A DNA stretch of 51,029 bases from Halobacillus yeomjeoni (GCF_020171525.1 NZ_JAIVAI010000010.1:1-51029); one strand, 5' to 3'. Positions 29,230 to 39,312 are shown, counted from the first letter of the stretch. Translations and numbers: made by a program. The notes: generated from the letters alone by a model not told the origin.

Positions 29230-29255
29230 TTTCCCGTAATTCGCAAGAGTTAAAC
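29230..29255 (-). promoter_or_regulatory. Sigma-B promoter of rplY (ctc)
   Basis: On the minus strand GTTTAA (29250-29255), a 14-bp spacer and GGGAAA (29230-29235), about 40 nt before the start codon. The pattern agrees with the sigma-B consensus GTTTAA-N12/15-GGGWAW. ctc is a classical sigma-B gene in B. subtilis. Confidence 0.7.
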
Positions 29256-29276
29256 CTTTTATATCAAACTTTTTTA

Positions 29277-30230
29277 TTAATCAAATAAAATACTGATGGA
29301 CTGACGTTCATGCACGCGGATGATCGCTTCGCTGATCAAACCGGCAACAGATAGTTCAGTGATTTTTTCACTCTTCTTATCTTCACCAAGTGGAATCGTA
29401 TTCGTAACGACCAACTCTTGAATTTTTGAGTTTTCAATACGATCGATGGCAGGTCCTGAAAGTACAGGGTGTGTACAACAAGCATAAACAGCTTTTGCAC
29501 CATTTTCTACAAGAGCGTTTGCTGCTAATGTAATCGTTCCTGCTGTATCGATAATATCATCAATTAATATCGCTGTTTTACCCTCAATGTTCCCGACAAT
29601 ATTCATGACTTCTGAAACATTCGGTCTAGGGCGGCGTTTATCAATGATCGCAATCGGAGCTTTCAGGCGGTCTGCCATCTTACGAGCACGGGTTACGCCA
29701 CCATGGTCAGGGGACACGATGACCACATCATCAAAATTCTTCTCTTCAAAGTAGTCAGAAAGAATCGGCACACCTACCAGGTGATCGATCGGTACATTGA
29801 AGAAACCTTGGATTTGTGGTGCGTGAAGATCCAGCATGAGAACTCTGGATGCACCTGCAGTTTCTAGTAAGTCGGCAACTAATTTTGCAGTAATCGGCTC
29901 ACGCGCACGGGCTTTACGGTCTTGTCGCGCGTACCCGTAATATGGCATGACGATATTAATTGTTCTTGCAGATGCACGCTTTAATGCATCAATCATAATC
30001 AACAATTCCATAATGTGTTGATTTACTGGTTCACAAGTGGATTGTACGACATATACATCACACCCACGAATACTCTCTTCAATATTTATCTGAATCTCGC
30101 CATCACTGAAAGATGTGACTGTACACTTCCCAAGATCGACTCCGATATTATCGGCAATCTCTTTTGCCAAATCTGGGTTGGAGTTCAGTGAGAACACTTT
30201 CAATTTGGAATCCTTATACCCATTTTCCAT
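29277..30230 (-). CDS. prs: Ribose-phosphate pyrophosphokinase (PRPP synthetase)
   Basis: Makes PRPP from ribose 5-phosphate and ATP for purine, pyrimidine, histidine and tryptophan synthesis. The 317-aa protein shows the family start [35 protein letters not shown], the [18 protein letters not shown] signature, [15 protein letters not shown] and the PRPP loop [19 protein letters not shown] lies 8 nt before the ATG. It follows glmU by 15 nt. Purine repressor PurR, whose effector is PRPP, is encoded nearby. Confidence 0.98.
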   Translation of the reverse strand: MENGYKDSKLKVFSLNSNPDLAKEIADNIGVDLGKCTVTSFSDGEIQINIEESIRGCDVYVVQSTCEPVNQHIMELLIMIDALKRASARTINIVMPYYGYARQDRKARAREPITAKLVADLLETAGASRVLMLDLHAPQIQGFFNVPIDHLVGVPILSDYFEEKNFDDVVIVSPDHGGVTRARKMADRLKAPIAIIDKRRPRPNVSEVMNIVGNIEGKTAILIDDIIDTAGTITLAANALVENGAKAVYACCTHPVLSGPAIDRIENSKIQELVVTNTIPLGEDKKSEKITELSVAGLISEAIIRVHERQSISILFD

Positions 30231-30245
30231 GGATTGAACCCTCCG

Positions 30246-31625
30246 TTAATCTTTTTTAATCGACTTAAGTTTGCTTGCATAACCCTCTTTGTTCGTTTGT
30301 TTAGAACGAGCGATCGACAGTGCGTCTGCGGGTACATCGTTATTGATGGTAGAACCAGCAGCTACATACGCTCCTTCTCCAACTGTCACCGGAGCGATCA
30401 AATTGGAATTACAGCCTATGAATGCGTCATCCTCAATCGTAGTCAGATGTTTGTTCTGTCCATCATAATTCACCGTTATTGTACCACAGCCGATATTTAC
30501 ACCTTGACCGACTTGTGCATCTCCGATATAGCTTAAATGAGAGGCTTTGCTGCCGTTACCGAATGACGCTTTCTTCACTTCTACAAAATTTCCTACTTTC
30601 ACATCGTTCCCAAGAGAAGACTGGGGACGGATGTGTGCGAAAGGTCCAATTTGAACACGTTTCCCAATGCTTGAGTCCGCCGCAACGCTTTGTTTTACAA
30701 CCGACTCCGCACCTACAAGACAATTCTCAATTGTCGAGTGAGGTCCAAGGATAGCATCATCTTCAATGGTCGTATCACCCGTGATTGAACACCCAGGGTA
30801 AATGACTACATCTTTACCGATTTTTACATCAGGACCGATATACGTTTGGTCGGGGTCTACGATTGTAACACCATTTCTCATATGGTTCTCATTTATTCTT
30901 TGTTTCATCAATCTTTCTGCTTTGGACAAAGCAACGCGGTCATTGACGCCTAAAGATTCAGCGAAGTCAGGCGTTTGATAAGCACTGATGACTTCATTCT
31001 GGTCCTTCAGAATTTCAACGACGTCAGGTAAGTAATATTCACCCTGAACATTATCGTTCGACACGTTTTTCAAGGCGTCAAACAGCATTTTATTATCGAA
31101 ACAGTAAGTACCTGTATTAATTTCCTGTATCGCCTGTTCTTCTTCTGATGCATCTTTTTGTTCAACGATTCGTTCTACTTGACCATTCCCGCCTCTAATG
31201 ACACGACCATAACCTGTCGGGTCTTCAGCATGGGCAGTCAGAATTGTGGCTTTAGCATTTTGCTGGTCATGGTGATCCAGCAGCTTCTGCAGCGTTTCAC
31301 TTGTCAAAAGTGGTGTGTCGCCGCAAACGACTACGGTCGTTCCATCTTTATCGGCTAAAATATCTTCTGCTTGTAAAACAGCGTGACCTGTACCGAGTTG
31401 TTCTTCTTGAACTACATAATGACTGTCTTCACCCAGCTGGTCCTGGACCTTCTCAGCTCCGAAACCAACCACAGTAATCAATTCACTCAAGTTCAATGTA
31501 TTCAATTGATCTACGACGTGCTGAACCATCGGCTTTCCACACACGGGATGCAAAACTTTGTAAAGTTTTGATTTCATGCGTGTGCCTTGGCCGGCTGCCA
31601 GCACCACAGCGTAACGATTAGTCAT
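30246..31625 (-). CDS. glmU: Bifunctional UDP-N-acetylglucosamine pyrophosphorylase / glucosamine-1-phosphate acetyltransferase
   Basis: Performs the last two steps to UDP-GlcNAc for peptidoglycan and teichoic acids. The N-terminal uridyltransferase domain carries [21 protein letters not shown] near residues 8-25 and VVCGDTPLL. Residues from about 250 form a left-handed beta helix of hexapeptide repeats ([19 protein letters not shown] and onward). The acetyltransferase site is in the [27 protein letters not shown] stretch. The 459-aa length is typical. GGAGG lies 7 nt before the ATG. Confidence 0.98.
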   Translation of the reverse strand: MTNRYAVVLAAGQGTRMKSKLYKVLHPVCGKPMVQHVVDQLNTLNLSELITVVGFGAEKVQDQLGEDSHYVVQEEQLGTGHAVLQAEDILADKDGTTVVVCGDTPLLTSETLQKLLDHHDQQNAKATILTAHAEDPTGYGRVIRGGNGQVERIVEQKDASEEEQAIQEINTGTYCFDNKMLFDALKNVSNDNVQGEYYLPDVVEILKDQNEVISAYQTPDFAESLGVNDRVALSKAERLMKQRINENHMRNGVTIVDPDQTYIGPDVKIGKDVVIYPGCSITGDTTIEDDAILGPHSTIENCLVGAESVVKQSVAADSSIGKRVQIGPFAHIRPQSSLGNDVKVGNFVEVKKASFGNGSKASHLSYIGDAQVGQGVNIGCGTITVNYDGQNKHLTTIEDDAFIGCNSNLIAPVTVGEGAYVAAGSTINNDVPADALSIARSKQTNKEGYASKLKSIKKD

Positions 31626-31730
31626 GAACGTACCTCCATCCTAATTATCCACTTTGAATAATATCTCAAAATAACCTTGATTTCAACATATCCCTCCATT
31701 ATGTCCATGGAGTTCAAGGAGCCTCATAAA

Positions 31731-31772
31731 CAAAAAGAGCCTAACCTTTTTACAGGTCAGACTCTGATTTTT
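31731..31772 (-). terminator. Terminator of spoVG
   Basis: Minus strand AGAGTCTGACCT, loop GTAAAA, AGGTTAGGCTCT, followed by TTTTTG. It lies just past the spoVG stop codon and separates it from glmU. Confidence 0.88.
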
Positions 31773-31782
31773 TTACTAAGTA

Positions 31783-32079
31783 TTAAGAAGCTCCAGCTTC
31801 TTCGTAGGTTACTTCAGCCTCTTCTTCACCAGCTTGGTGATAGGCCTCAAGTACTGCATCTTGAATTTTCCCACGAGTACCGGAATTAATCGGGTGGGCA
31901 ATGTCTCTGAATTCCCCATCCGGGGTACGCTTACTCGGCATTGCTACAAACAAGCCATTGTTGCCATCAATCACCCGTATGTCATGGACTACAAACTCCT
32001 GATCTAAGGTAATAGAAGCAATTGCTCGCATTCTTCCATCGGTATTAACGCGTCGCAGTCTTACGTCAGTTACTTCCAT
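31783..32079 (-). CDS. spoVG: RNA-binding regulator SpoVG
   Basis: A small conserved regulator that affects septation, cortex synthesis and, in other Firmicutes, post-transcriptional control. The 98-aa protein begins [26 protein letters not shown] and has [35 protein letters not shown], the diagnostic core. I chose the ATG at 32079, preceded by AGGTGGTGA. A sigma-H promoter with AT-rich upstream DNA is readable. In B. subtilis yabJ lies between purR and spoVG; here a repeat element occupies that place. Confidence 0.97.
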   Translation of the reverse strand: MEVTDVRLRRVNTDGRMRAIASITLDQEFVVHDIRVIDGNNGLFVAMPSKRTPDGEFRDIAHPINSGTRGKIQDAVLEAYHQAGEEEAEVTYEEAGAS

Positions 32080-32119
32080 TATCATTCACCACCTTTATTC
32101 CAAAAAGAACTTATGTAGA

Positions 32120-32147
32120 TGAATTCCACAAAACACCAAAAATTCCT
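32120..32147 (-). promoter_or_regulatory. Sigma-H promoter of spoVG
   Basis: On the minus strand AGGAATT (32141-32147), an 11-bp spacer and GTGGAATTCA (32120-32129). Spacing and -10 agree with the classical B. subtilis spoVG promoter. Upstream DNA (32150-32185) is very AT-rich, like the AbrB-controlled upstream region known there. Confidence 0.85.
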
Positions 32148-32354
32148 GCCTATTTTCTAAAAAATTTTTATAATCTAATTTTTCCATATGCTCTAATGGA
32201 GTTACGAATGGACTTACCCAACACATGGAACAGGTTTAGATGGAGCGATTAAGAGAGGCTCTTCCGGGTGCTGAAGTGTCCAAAAAAGCCAATTTAAGCT
32301 CATCAATTGGCTTTCTCATGTGAACCTGGATTGAGGCAGGGGGATTTTTTAAAA

Positions 32355-32745
32355 AGGCTCTGTTAAAGATTGGTGTTGGTATTTCACATGTGAGCTTACA
32401 TCAGCTATTTCCGTAGAAGAATTAGTGTGAGGCGGCCTTTTAGAATGACTCGCTTTCCGTGGGGTACCGTGAGCCTCCTCAGGCTGACGCCTTCCGGTGT
32501 CTCACGATGTACCTTTATCCCACAGGAGCCTCACCATCCCCAAAGCCATCTCCTCAAAATAGGTGGACGGAAAGGCCATATTACATTTATAAATGAAAGT
32601 TCGTTACACTAACTTTGAATGGGAGGGAAGGGAAAACAGGGAGACTCCTGTAGGAAAAAGGAACAAGGTGAGAACCCGAAGAACGAAGTTCGAGGAGACT
32701 CAGCTTTCTCGTTATAAATATCAACACCAAACTTTAAAAGAACCT
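32355..32745. mobile_element. MITE-like inverted-repeat element, copy 1 (391 bp)
   Basis: The ends are 30-bp inverted repeats that agree at 26 of 30 positions (left 32355-32384, right 32716-32745; motif AGGYTCTKTTAAAG-TTGGTGTTG). Inside is a core at 32431-32579 (CGCTTTCCGTGGGGTACCGT, CTCCTC, CCACAGGAG) shared with copy 2. A second, diverged core copy in reverse orientation lies at 32638-32711, so the whole unit can fold back. There is no coding capacity for a transposase. It lies between spoVG and purR. Confidence 0.75.
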
Positions 32746-32788
32746 AAAAAAAGGAAGCTCTTTTTGACTACAAAGAGACTTCCTTTCT
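32746..32788 (-). terminator. Terminator of purR
   Basis: Minus strand AGGAAGTCTCTTT, loop GTAGTC, AAAAAGAGCTTCCT, then a run of T. It abuts the right end of the repeat element. Confidence 0.85.
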
Positions 32789-32791
32789 GCT

Positions 32792-33610
32792 TTATATATG
32801 GTCGATAAGGTTGCCTGGACGAACTTCGATGGTACCTCGACGATCATCAGCATTAACGATTTGTACCAAAGAAATATAGTCTTGAACGACTCTTTCCTCT
32901 TCTTCATCTTCTGCTTCAGCTAAGACGCCGATCCCAGCAACTTCTGCCTCAAACTCTTTCAGTAAGTTGCTCATTCCGTTTATCGTTCCGCCTGCTTTCA
33001 TAAAATCATCAATGATACAAACTTTTGCCCCCTTCTTCAAAGAGCGCTTCGTAAGTACCATCGTTTGAATCTTCCTGGTCGAACCTGAAACATAATTGAT
33101 ACTCACCGTCGATCCTTCCGTAACCTTCGGGTCTCTTCTTGCGATGACGACCGGGACATTCAAATAAGAGGCTACAGCGTAAGCCAGAGGAATTCCTTTT
33201 GTAGCTACTGTCATGATTGCATCGATTTCCCGATTACTGAAGGCTGAAGCGAACAATCGCCCAATGTTTCTAGTTGCTTCAGGATCCCCGAGTATATCGC
33301 TCATGAACAAATAACCGCCTGGTAACAAACGTTCAGGATCCTCCAGTCTCTCACATAGCTGATGGACGAAGGAATCGCTATACGTTTTAGAATAGGCAGG
33401 GATATACTTCACTCCTCCAGCCGCTCCTGGAACCGTTTCTAAATAACCGACCCCTTCATGCTGAAACATCTTGTGAATGATTCCTAAATCTTCGCTGATT
33501 GAAGATTTGGCCGCCTCGTATTTTGATGAGAAATACGGCAGGGAAATTAACTCCCGTGGGCGGTCCAGTATAAAATGAGTCATCGCAACCAAACGTTCAC
33601 TTCTTTTCAT
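32792..33610 (-). CDS. purR: Purine operon repressor PurR
   Basis: A 272-aa repressor of purine genes, relieved by PRPP. The N-terminal winged-helix domain starts MKRSERLVAMTHFILDRPRELISL. The C-terminal part is a phosphoribosyltransferase-like domain with the PRPP motif VCIIDDFMKAGGTINGM (near residues 200-216) and IMTVATKGIPLAYAVASYL. The upstream promoter overlaps two PurBox-like sites in opposite orientation, which suggests autoregulation. YabJ, which is encoded after purR in B. subtilis, is not found here. Confidence 0.97.
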   Translation of the reverse strand: MKRSERLVAMTHFILDRPRELISLPYFSSKYEAAKSSISEDLGIIHKMFQHEGVGYLETVPGAAGGVKYIPAYSKTYSDSFVHQLCERLEDPERLLPGGYLFMSDILGDPEATRNIGRLFASAFSNREIDAIMTVATKGIPLAYAVASYLNVPVVIARRDPKVTEGSTVSINYVSGSTRKIQTMVLTKRSLKKGAKVCIIDDFMKAGGTINGMSNLLKEFEAEVAGIGVLAEAEDEEEERVVQDYISLVQIVNADDRRGTIEVRPGNLIDHI

Positions 33611-33625
33611 TCGCTAGACACCTCT

Positions 33626-33676
33626 AAATCCGAATATTATTCATTTAATATACCAGATTTGTACGGTTTTTTTCAA
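33626..33676 (-). promoter_or_regulatory. purR promoter with tandem inverted PurBox-like sites
   Basis: On the minus strand TTGAAA (33671-33676, overlapping the ispE stop) and TATATT (33647-33652) are 18 bp apart. One PurBox-like site, AAAACCGTACAAA (33658-33670), lies in the spacer. A second, AATATTCGGATTT (33626-33638, 12 of 13 to the inverted consensus AWWGTTCGGWWWT), lies downstream. The paired inverted layout is typical of PurR operators. Confidence 0.65.
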
Positions 33677-34539
33677 GTCGTTTCCCGATATCCCAGCATC
33701 CGAACGATATACACTTCGTTACAAAACCCTTTTAAGCTATTGTATATCCTCTGGGCACGGGCATCTTGTTCCACTAAAGAAAAAACCGTCGGACCACTTC
33801 CACTCATCAAGACCGCATCGGCACCTGCCTCACGCATCTGATCTTTGATTTGAGCGACTTCCTTATGCAGGGAAAGGGTGACACCTTCCAGTGTATTGCC
33901 CACTTCTTTACAAATGCTGTTGAAATCATGTGCCTGAATCGCCTGAATCATCGCATTTGTATCAGGATGTATAGCTCCATCCAATTTCAAGTTTTGATAG
34001 ACAGACTGGGTCGACACACCGATTGGGGGTTTAGCCAGCACAACCCAGCAAGAAGGAGGTGCAGGTAATTGGGTCACTTTTTCTCCACGACCGGTGGCAT
34101 GAGCAGTTCCACCATACACACAAAACGATACATCTGAACCGATTTGTGATCCTAAATCAGCCAAGTCATCAAGGTCGATGTTCAAGTCCCAAAGCTTATT
34201 CACACCTCTTAAAACAGCGGCAGCATCACTGCTCCCCCCTGCAAGCCCAGCAGCTACAGGTATATTTTTCTCAATGAATATCCGCACTCCCTGTTTCACA
34301 TCATAGGTGTCTTTCAAAAGCTTGGCAGCACGGTAAGCCAGATTTCGTTCATCATTCGGAACAAACCGACTTTCCGACTCCACACGAATCGTATCCTCTT
34401 CAAGAAGAGTCAATTCAATGCGATCGGCTAAATCTACGGTGGTCATGACCATTTCAACCTCATGAAAACCGTCGTCCCTTTTATGCAACACGTCTAAAGA
34501 CAAATTTATTTTAGCGGGAGCTTTTTCTAAAATTTGCAT
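33673..34539 (-). CDS. ispE: 4-diphosphocytidyl-2-C-methyl-D-erythritol kinase
   Basis: GHMP-family kinase in the methylerythritol phosphate route to isoprenoids. The 288-aa protein has the substrate segment [13 protein letters not shown] at the start, the ATP-binding signature [22 protein letters not shown] (near residues 89-110) and the C-terminal [12 protein letters not shown] motif. GAGGTG precedes the ATG. Gene order sspF-ispE-purR is the standard one in Bacilli. Confidence 0.97.
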   Translation of the reverse strand: MQILEKAPAKINLSLDVLHKRDDGFHEVEMVMTTVDLADRIELTLLEEDTIRVESESRFVPNDERNLAYRAAKLLKDTYDVKQGVRIFIEKNIPVAAGLAGGSSDAAAVLRGVNKLWDLNIDLDDLADLGSQIGSDVSFCVYGGTAHATGRGEKVTQLPAPPSCWVVLAKPPIGVSTQSVYQNLKLDGAIHPDTNAMIQAIQAHDFNSICKEVGNTLEGVTLSLHKEVAQIKDQMREAGADAVLMSGSGPTVFSLVEQDARAQRIYNSLKGFCNEVYIVRMLGYRETT

Positions 34540-34637
34540 TCAAGCACCTCATCTTCACAGTTTATCTTCAAGCATTGTACCATATTTACGGGGATTTAGG
34601 AGAGAAGCTGTATGACAGTACGCTGTTGAGAGTGGAA

Positions 34638-34681
34638 ACAAAAAACACCCTGAATCCTTTGAAGCATTCAGGGTGTTTGAT
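34638..34681 (-). terminator. Terminator of sspF
   Basis: Minus strand AAACACCCTGAAT, loop, ATTCAGGGTGTTTTTT. It starts immediately after the sspF stop codon. Confidence 0.9.
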
Positions 34682-34861
34682 TTATTTATAGTTTTTCACC
34701 ATTTGTTCTTCTGCCATTTGAATTGCTCGTTTGACCATGTTGCCGGCATCTCTGGTAGTAATGCCGCCCCAACCATCAGTTTGAACTTTGCCGTAAAACC
34801 CAAGTTCTTTCGCGATCTCTTCCTTCAACGAATCGGACATGATTCCTTTTTTACGTCCCAT
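34682..34861 (-). CDS. sspF: Alpha/beta-type small acid-soluble spore protein SspF
   Basis: A 59-aa spore DNA-protecting protein. Its translation begins [20 protein letters not shown] and contains the family segments [16 protein letters not shown] and [19 protein letters not shown]. The GPR protease-type region is weak, as in SspF of B. subtilis. It is too short for a simple ORF cutoff but well supported by AAAGGAG before the ATG, a sigma-G promoter upstream and a terminator downstream. It lies between veg and ispE, its usual position. Confidence 0.95.
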   Translation of the reverse strand: MGRKKGIMSDSLKEEIAKELGFYGKVQTDGWGGITTRDAGNMVKRAIQMAEEQMVKNYK

Positions 34862-34902
34862 CGTTTTCAGCTCCTTTCGCTTTCACTTAGTTACGACAAC
34901 CA

Positions 34903-34931
34903 TAGTATGAATCTCTTGAAGAAACTCATCC
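34903..34931 (-). promoter_or_regulatory. Sigma-G promoter of sspF
   Basis: GGATG (plus strand 34927-34931), a 17-bp spacer and CATACTA (34903-34909) on the minus strand. It shares the -10 and spacing of the spoVT promoter in this window and agrees with forespore expression of small acid-soluble proteins. Confidence 0.75.
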
Positions 34932-34992
34932 CGTGTATATGTAGACAAGTATGGAAACAATTGCATGGATGTCAGGAACTGATACGAGCAAA

Positions 34993-35025
34993 ATAAAAAA
35001 GCAGTAAACTTTAGTTCACTGCTCC
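34993..35025 (-). terminator. Terminator of veg
   Basis: Minus strand AGCAGTGAAC, loop TAAA, GTTTACTGCT, then TTTTTA. It overlaps the final codons of veg. Confidence 0.9.
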
Positions 35026-35276
35026 AAGGCCATCGTTTGTAAATCATCGAAGTTCAGTTCTACTGTCTCTGTTAGAACATCGGCATAGCTGTAAGACACA
35101 CGTTCAAAAGCATTTTCTTCTTGGTCAAGTTCAACAATGAAAACCGCAGGGTATGTTTCTGCAAGAACTCCTGAGCGCTCAATCGTTTTACGGCGACCAC
35201 CGTTTGCTTTCAAAGTTAAACGTTTACCAATTTGACCCTCTAGGGATTGCTTAATTTCAACTAACGTTTTAGCCAC
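35016..35276 (-). CDS. veg: Veg protein (biofilm-related small protein)
   Basis: An 86-aa conserved protein, the same length as in B. subtilis if translation starts at the GTG at 35276, 6 nt after GGTGG. The conserved body is [30 protein letters not shown] and [18 protein letters not shown]. In B. subtilis Veg stimulates biofilm gene expression by countering SinR; the mechanism is not readable here. Two strong sigma-A promoters precede it, which matches the high vegetative expression for which the gene is named. Confidence 0.95.
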   Translation of the reverse strand: MAKTLVEIKQSLEGQIGKRLTLKANGGRRKTIERSGVLAETYPAVFIVELDQEENAFERVSYSYADVLTETVELNFDDLQTMALEQ

Positions 35277-35299
35277 TACACTCCACCTCACTGTTTTTA

Positions 35300-35328
35300 A
35301 TAATACCACACTTCCGAAATTAAGTCAA
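35300..35328 (-). promoter_or_regulatory. veg proximal sigma-A promoter
   Basis: TTGACT (35323-35328), a 17-bp spacer and TATTAT (35300-35305) on the minus strand, directly upstream of the veg leader. Confidence 0.8.
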
Positions 35329-35340
35329 ATAAAATTATTA

Positions 35341-35370
35341 ATTATACCAATAGGACAAAAAGAATGTCAA
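35341..35370 (-). promoter_or_regulatory. veg distal sigma-A promoter
   Basis: A perfect TTGACA (35365-35370) and a perfect TATAAT (35341-35346) with an 18-bp spacer on the minus strand. It is among the strongest-looking promoters in the window. Confidence 0.85.
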
Positions 35371-35488
35371 CATAAAGATTTATAAAAGCTCTTACGATAG
35401 GTTATCCAGTAAAAGGAAAATTATGCATTTCCCTAGTTATAATAGAGCTTTGAAAGCCATCTCCCACCCATCATCCCCATCAAAAATA

Positions 35489-35528
35489 ATAAAAAAAGCC
35501 GCTGCTGATATCCAAAACAGCAACGGTC
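35489..35528 (-). terminator. Terminator of yabG
   Basis: Minus strand CCGTTGCTG with CAGCAGCGG around a 10-nt loop, followed by a T-run. It begins at the yabG stop codon. Confidence 0.88.
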
Positions 35529-36402
35529 AAGACAATTCTTCTGGTTCAGTGGAATAAGGGATCCCGATTCTTAGAAGACCTCTGGTTTCTACTCCTCCAA
35601 GACCTGCTTCTCCGCTTATTGTATTCCGAATGACTTCCCATATATTGATATGATCCATAAATGATGTATAAGCGACTCTGGCGGCTACATAGACAGGGTC
35701 TATCGCATGGATGTTTACCCTTGCAGGAGAACTAGCAAAGTTAGCCCCCGCTTTAATCAATGATTCAAAATGCGATTGACATGCTCCAGCGAAAATGACA
35801 AGTTGATCAAAGTTCGGGTACTTACTTCTGATTTTCCTCACAGATTCGACAAAATAGCGGGAGTGACGATATGCTTCCAGATCCCTCGTTGTCCCTTTAG
35901 CTTTAGAGTATGAATCATGGCCGGTCAAAACCACGATTTCCGGTTGTACTTTTTCAATCAGAGACATTACTTTTTCAGGCATTTCTTTTTCATGAAGGTA
36001 TTGTCCGTGAACCTGCAGACCCAATTGTTCATACAAAGCGATACACTTCTTCAAAAAAAGCGGATCTCCATCGATATGAAGAATTCGTGGAGGAATTTGA
36101 AAATAGTTCATTTCTTTTTTTGTCGTGTACCCACTGCCTGCCTCTGCATCTCTTTTTTCTTTCAACAAACGATAATCCTGTCGAAACAACCGGTAGGAGT
36201 ATGCTTCCTGTTCATCCACTTGTTTTTTTCTTCGTTCGTATTCCACTCCGCTTACTTTTTCCAAATCCTCAAAAGGGGCATCGGCTTCCAAACGGACCGT
36301 TTCCCCCATCAGTTTCACGTTGGATCCCTGCACCGATTGGACCCGGAACATTAAATCGTGCTGATAAGACTTTCTTGTCACGAGATCCCCGTTTATAATC
36401 AT
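35527..36402 (-). CDS. yabG: Sporulation-specific protease YabG
   Basis: A 291-aa member of peptidase family U57, which processes spore coat proteins (and, in clostridia, germination proteins). The N-terminal part is GDLVTRKSYQHDLMFRVQ. The central region ILHIDGDPLFLKKCIALYEQLG and IVVLTGHDSYSKAKGTTRD carries candidate catalytic residues, including the His of TGHDSYSK and the Cys of FAGACQSHFESL. I chose the ATG at 36402, preceded by GAGGTGG. A sigma-K promoter upstream fits late mother-cell expression. Confidence 0.94.
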   Translation of the reverse strand: MIINGDLVTRKSYQHDLMFRVQSVQGSNVKLMGETVRLEADAPFEDLEKVSGVEYERRKKQVDEQEAYSYRLFRQDYRLLKEKRDAEAGSGYTTKKEMNYFQIPPRILHIDGDPLFLKKCIALYEQLGLQVHGQYLHEKEMPEKVMSLIEKVQPEIVVLTGHDSYSKAKGTTRDLEAYRHSRYFVESVRKIRSKYPNFDQLVIFAGACQSHFESLIKAGANFASSPARVNIHAIDPVYVAARVAYTSFMDHINIWEVIRNTISGEAGLGGVETRGLLRIGIPYSTEPEELS

Positions 36403-36431
36403 ATATCCCCACCTCACAACAAACACTACTG

Positions 36432-36461
36432 TAGTGTATGTGAGATGCCCTGCTTTGTGTC
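36432..36461 (-). promoter_or_regulatory. Sigma-K promoter of yabG
   Basis: On the minus strand GACAC (36457-36461), a 16-bp spacer and CATACACTA (36432-36440), which fits the sigma-K form AC-N16/17-CATANNNTA. A perfect 15-bp palindrome, ACACTACTGTAGTGT (36423-36437), overlaps the -10 and the likely start site. Confidence 0.65.
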
Positions 36462-36468
36462 AGCTACT

Positions 36469-37897
<1,429 letters not shown>

Positions 37898-37956
37898 CTT
37901 GATTTCCTCCTGCATTACCTGCAATCATCTTTTCATAGCATACCACGGGACCGATA

Positions 37957-37992
37957 TAGAAAAAAAGCAGAGGAGCTATTCCTCTGCTTTCG
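37957..37992 (-). terminator. Terminator of yabE
   Basis: Minus strand AGCAGAGGAATAGCTCCTCTGCT followed by TTTTT: arms AGCAGAGGA and TCCTCTGCT with a short loop. It lies at the yabE stop codon. Confidence 0.9.
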
Positions 37993-37994
37993 GA

Positions 37995-39233
37995 TCAATC
38001 TAGTATTTTGACTTTCACACTTCTGCGGCCGTAGCTTAAAGCCTGGCTCTTGGACGGTATGAACAGATCAATACGGTTACCTTTGATTGCGCCACCCGTA
38101 TCGCCTGCAATAGCATAACCATAGCCTTCTACCCATACACGTGTTCCAAGAGGAATGACACTCGGATCGACAGCAACCACCTTACGTCCTGGATTCGCTT
38201 TTAGGTTGATTCCTATAGCTGTAATTCCAGAACAGCCAGTGCAGTTAGCTGTATAGGCTGTCGAATGCATATAAAGAGTTTTCGCTCCATTTGTATCGCC
38301 TCTGGAAACCGTCGTAGTTGCACGACTGGAGGATCCAGATGAGCGGTCAGAAGTGGATCTTGCCGGCGCATTCACCTTCGTGCCCACAGCAACGATTTTT
38401 TTCTGACTTTCTTTTTCAACAGATTCTTCGATTAACTCTCTTTTTACTTCTTCACCGTTTTTAAGAGTGACTTCATACTTTTTAGTGATAAGACCTTTTT
38501 CTCCATCAGACACCACTCGTTTTTTTCCTTTTAATAAGGAATCATCTTTGCGTGTTTCTACTGTGAAGTCGACCTCTTCTTCTACGATGTCAGTCACCTT
38601 TTCAATTCTGTTGATCTTGACAGGCACACCTGCTTTCAACTCTTCTGTTTTAGCAGGTTTCAATTCGTCCAGTTCATTTAATTGGACTCCTTGTTTAGAC
38701 AGAAACTCATCTACCGTAGATGCTGTTGTCCAAACCTTTTTCTTATCTCCACCGTCATTCAGTGTGATTTCCATCGCTTGGTTGACGGTGATTTTCATGC
38801 CACTTTCAATCGGATCGCCTTGTTTGTGCGAAATATCATCACGTTTTTGAAAGTCCAAGTTTTGCTCCTGGAAAAATTCTTCCACCGTTTTCGTGGTTGT
38901 AAAATATTGTTCGAATGGCTGGTCATCGATAGCAAGATTAATAGATTTTGATGCTATGTATTGAAGATCCATACCATAACTGATCGGCGTTGATAGATCA
39001 TGTGATAGTTCATCGTGTTGTTGTACAGTGACATCCAATTCAGATAGTAAATCTCCTACAGTATTAGAATGAGTGCGGATTAATTCAGATTCACCATCCA
39101 AGGTCACTTGCACAGAGGCTTTCGTAGCTTCATAAGATACCGTTACTAAAAAAGAAAAGCTGAAGATCGTCAAAACAGCGATCCATAAAACCTTACTTTT
39201 TAAAACATTGCGGATATCATTCTTTTTACCCAT
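37995..39233 (-). CDS. yabE: Cell-wall-active 3D/G5-domain protein YabE
   Basis: A 412-aa secreted or membrane-anchored protein of the resuscitation-promoting-factor-like group. A basic start and hydrophobic segment (about residues 17-37) are followed by three DUF348 repeats (each ending in a VxExL-type segment, e.g. TVGDLLSELDV and TVEEFFQEQNL). A G5 domain follows at about 190-270, then a serine-rich linker and a C-terminal 3D domain. The three aspartates are seen in AVDPSVIPLG, AGDTGGA and NRIDLF. It probably cleaves peptidoglycan. I chose the ATG at 39233, with AAGGAGG 9 nt upstream. Confidence 0.94.
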   Translation of the reverse strand: MGKKNDIRNVLKSKVLWIAVLTIFSFSFLVTVSYEATKASVQVTLDGESELIRTHSNTVGDLLSELDVTVQQHDELSHDLSTPISYGMDLQYIASKSINLAIDDQPFEQYFTTTKTVEEFFQEQNLDFQKRDDISHKQGDPIESGMKITVNQAMEITLNDGGDKKKVWTTASTVDEFLSKQGVQLNELDELKPAKTEELKAGVPVKINRIEKVTDIVEEEVDFTVETRKDDSLLKGKKRVVSDGEKGLITKKYEVTLKNGEEVKRELIEESVEKESQKKIVAVGTKVNAPARSTSDRSSGSSSRATTTVSRGDTNGAKTLYMHSTAYTANCTGCSGITAIGINLKANPGRKVVAVDPSVIPLGTRVWVEGYGYAIAGDTGGAIKGNRIDLFIPSKSQALSYGRRSVKVKILD

Positions 39234-39251
39234 CAACTTTCGCCTCCTTTC

Positions 39252-39296
39252 ATGACACATGCGTCATATTCTAGTCAACCGTTCATAGATTGTCAA
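39252..39296 (-). promoter_or_regulatory. yabE sigma-A promoter with operator-like palindrome at the start site
   Basis: TTGACA (39291-39296), a 17-bp spacer and TAGAAT (39268-39273) on the minus strand. A 16-bp near-palindrome (plus strand ATGACACATGCGTCAT, 39252-39267) directly abuts the -10 and ends 3 nt before the AAGGAGG ribosome site. A repressor or a 5' hairpin could act here. Confidence 0.75.
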
Positions 39297-39312
39297 ATCA
39301 AGCCCCTTAAAT

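Noticed and set aside
32593-32808. Open frame of 71 codons on the plus strand inside repeat copy 1
   Set aside because: It runs through the right core, the terminal repeat and the purR terminator, has no ribosome site, and its composition follows the repeat, not a protein family.
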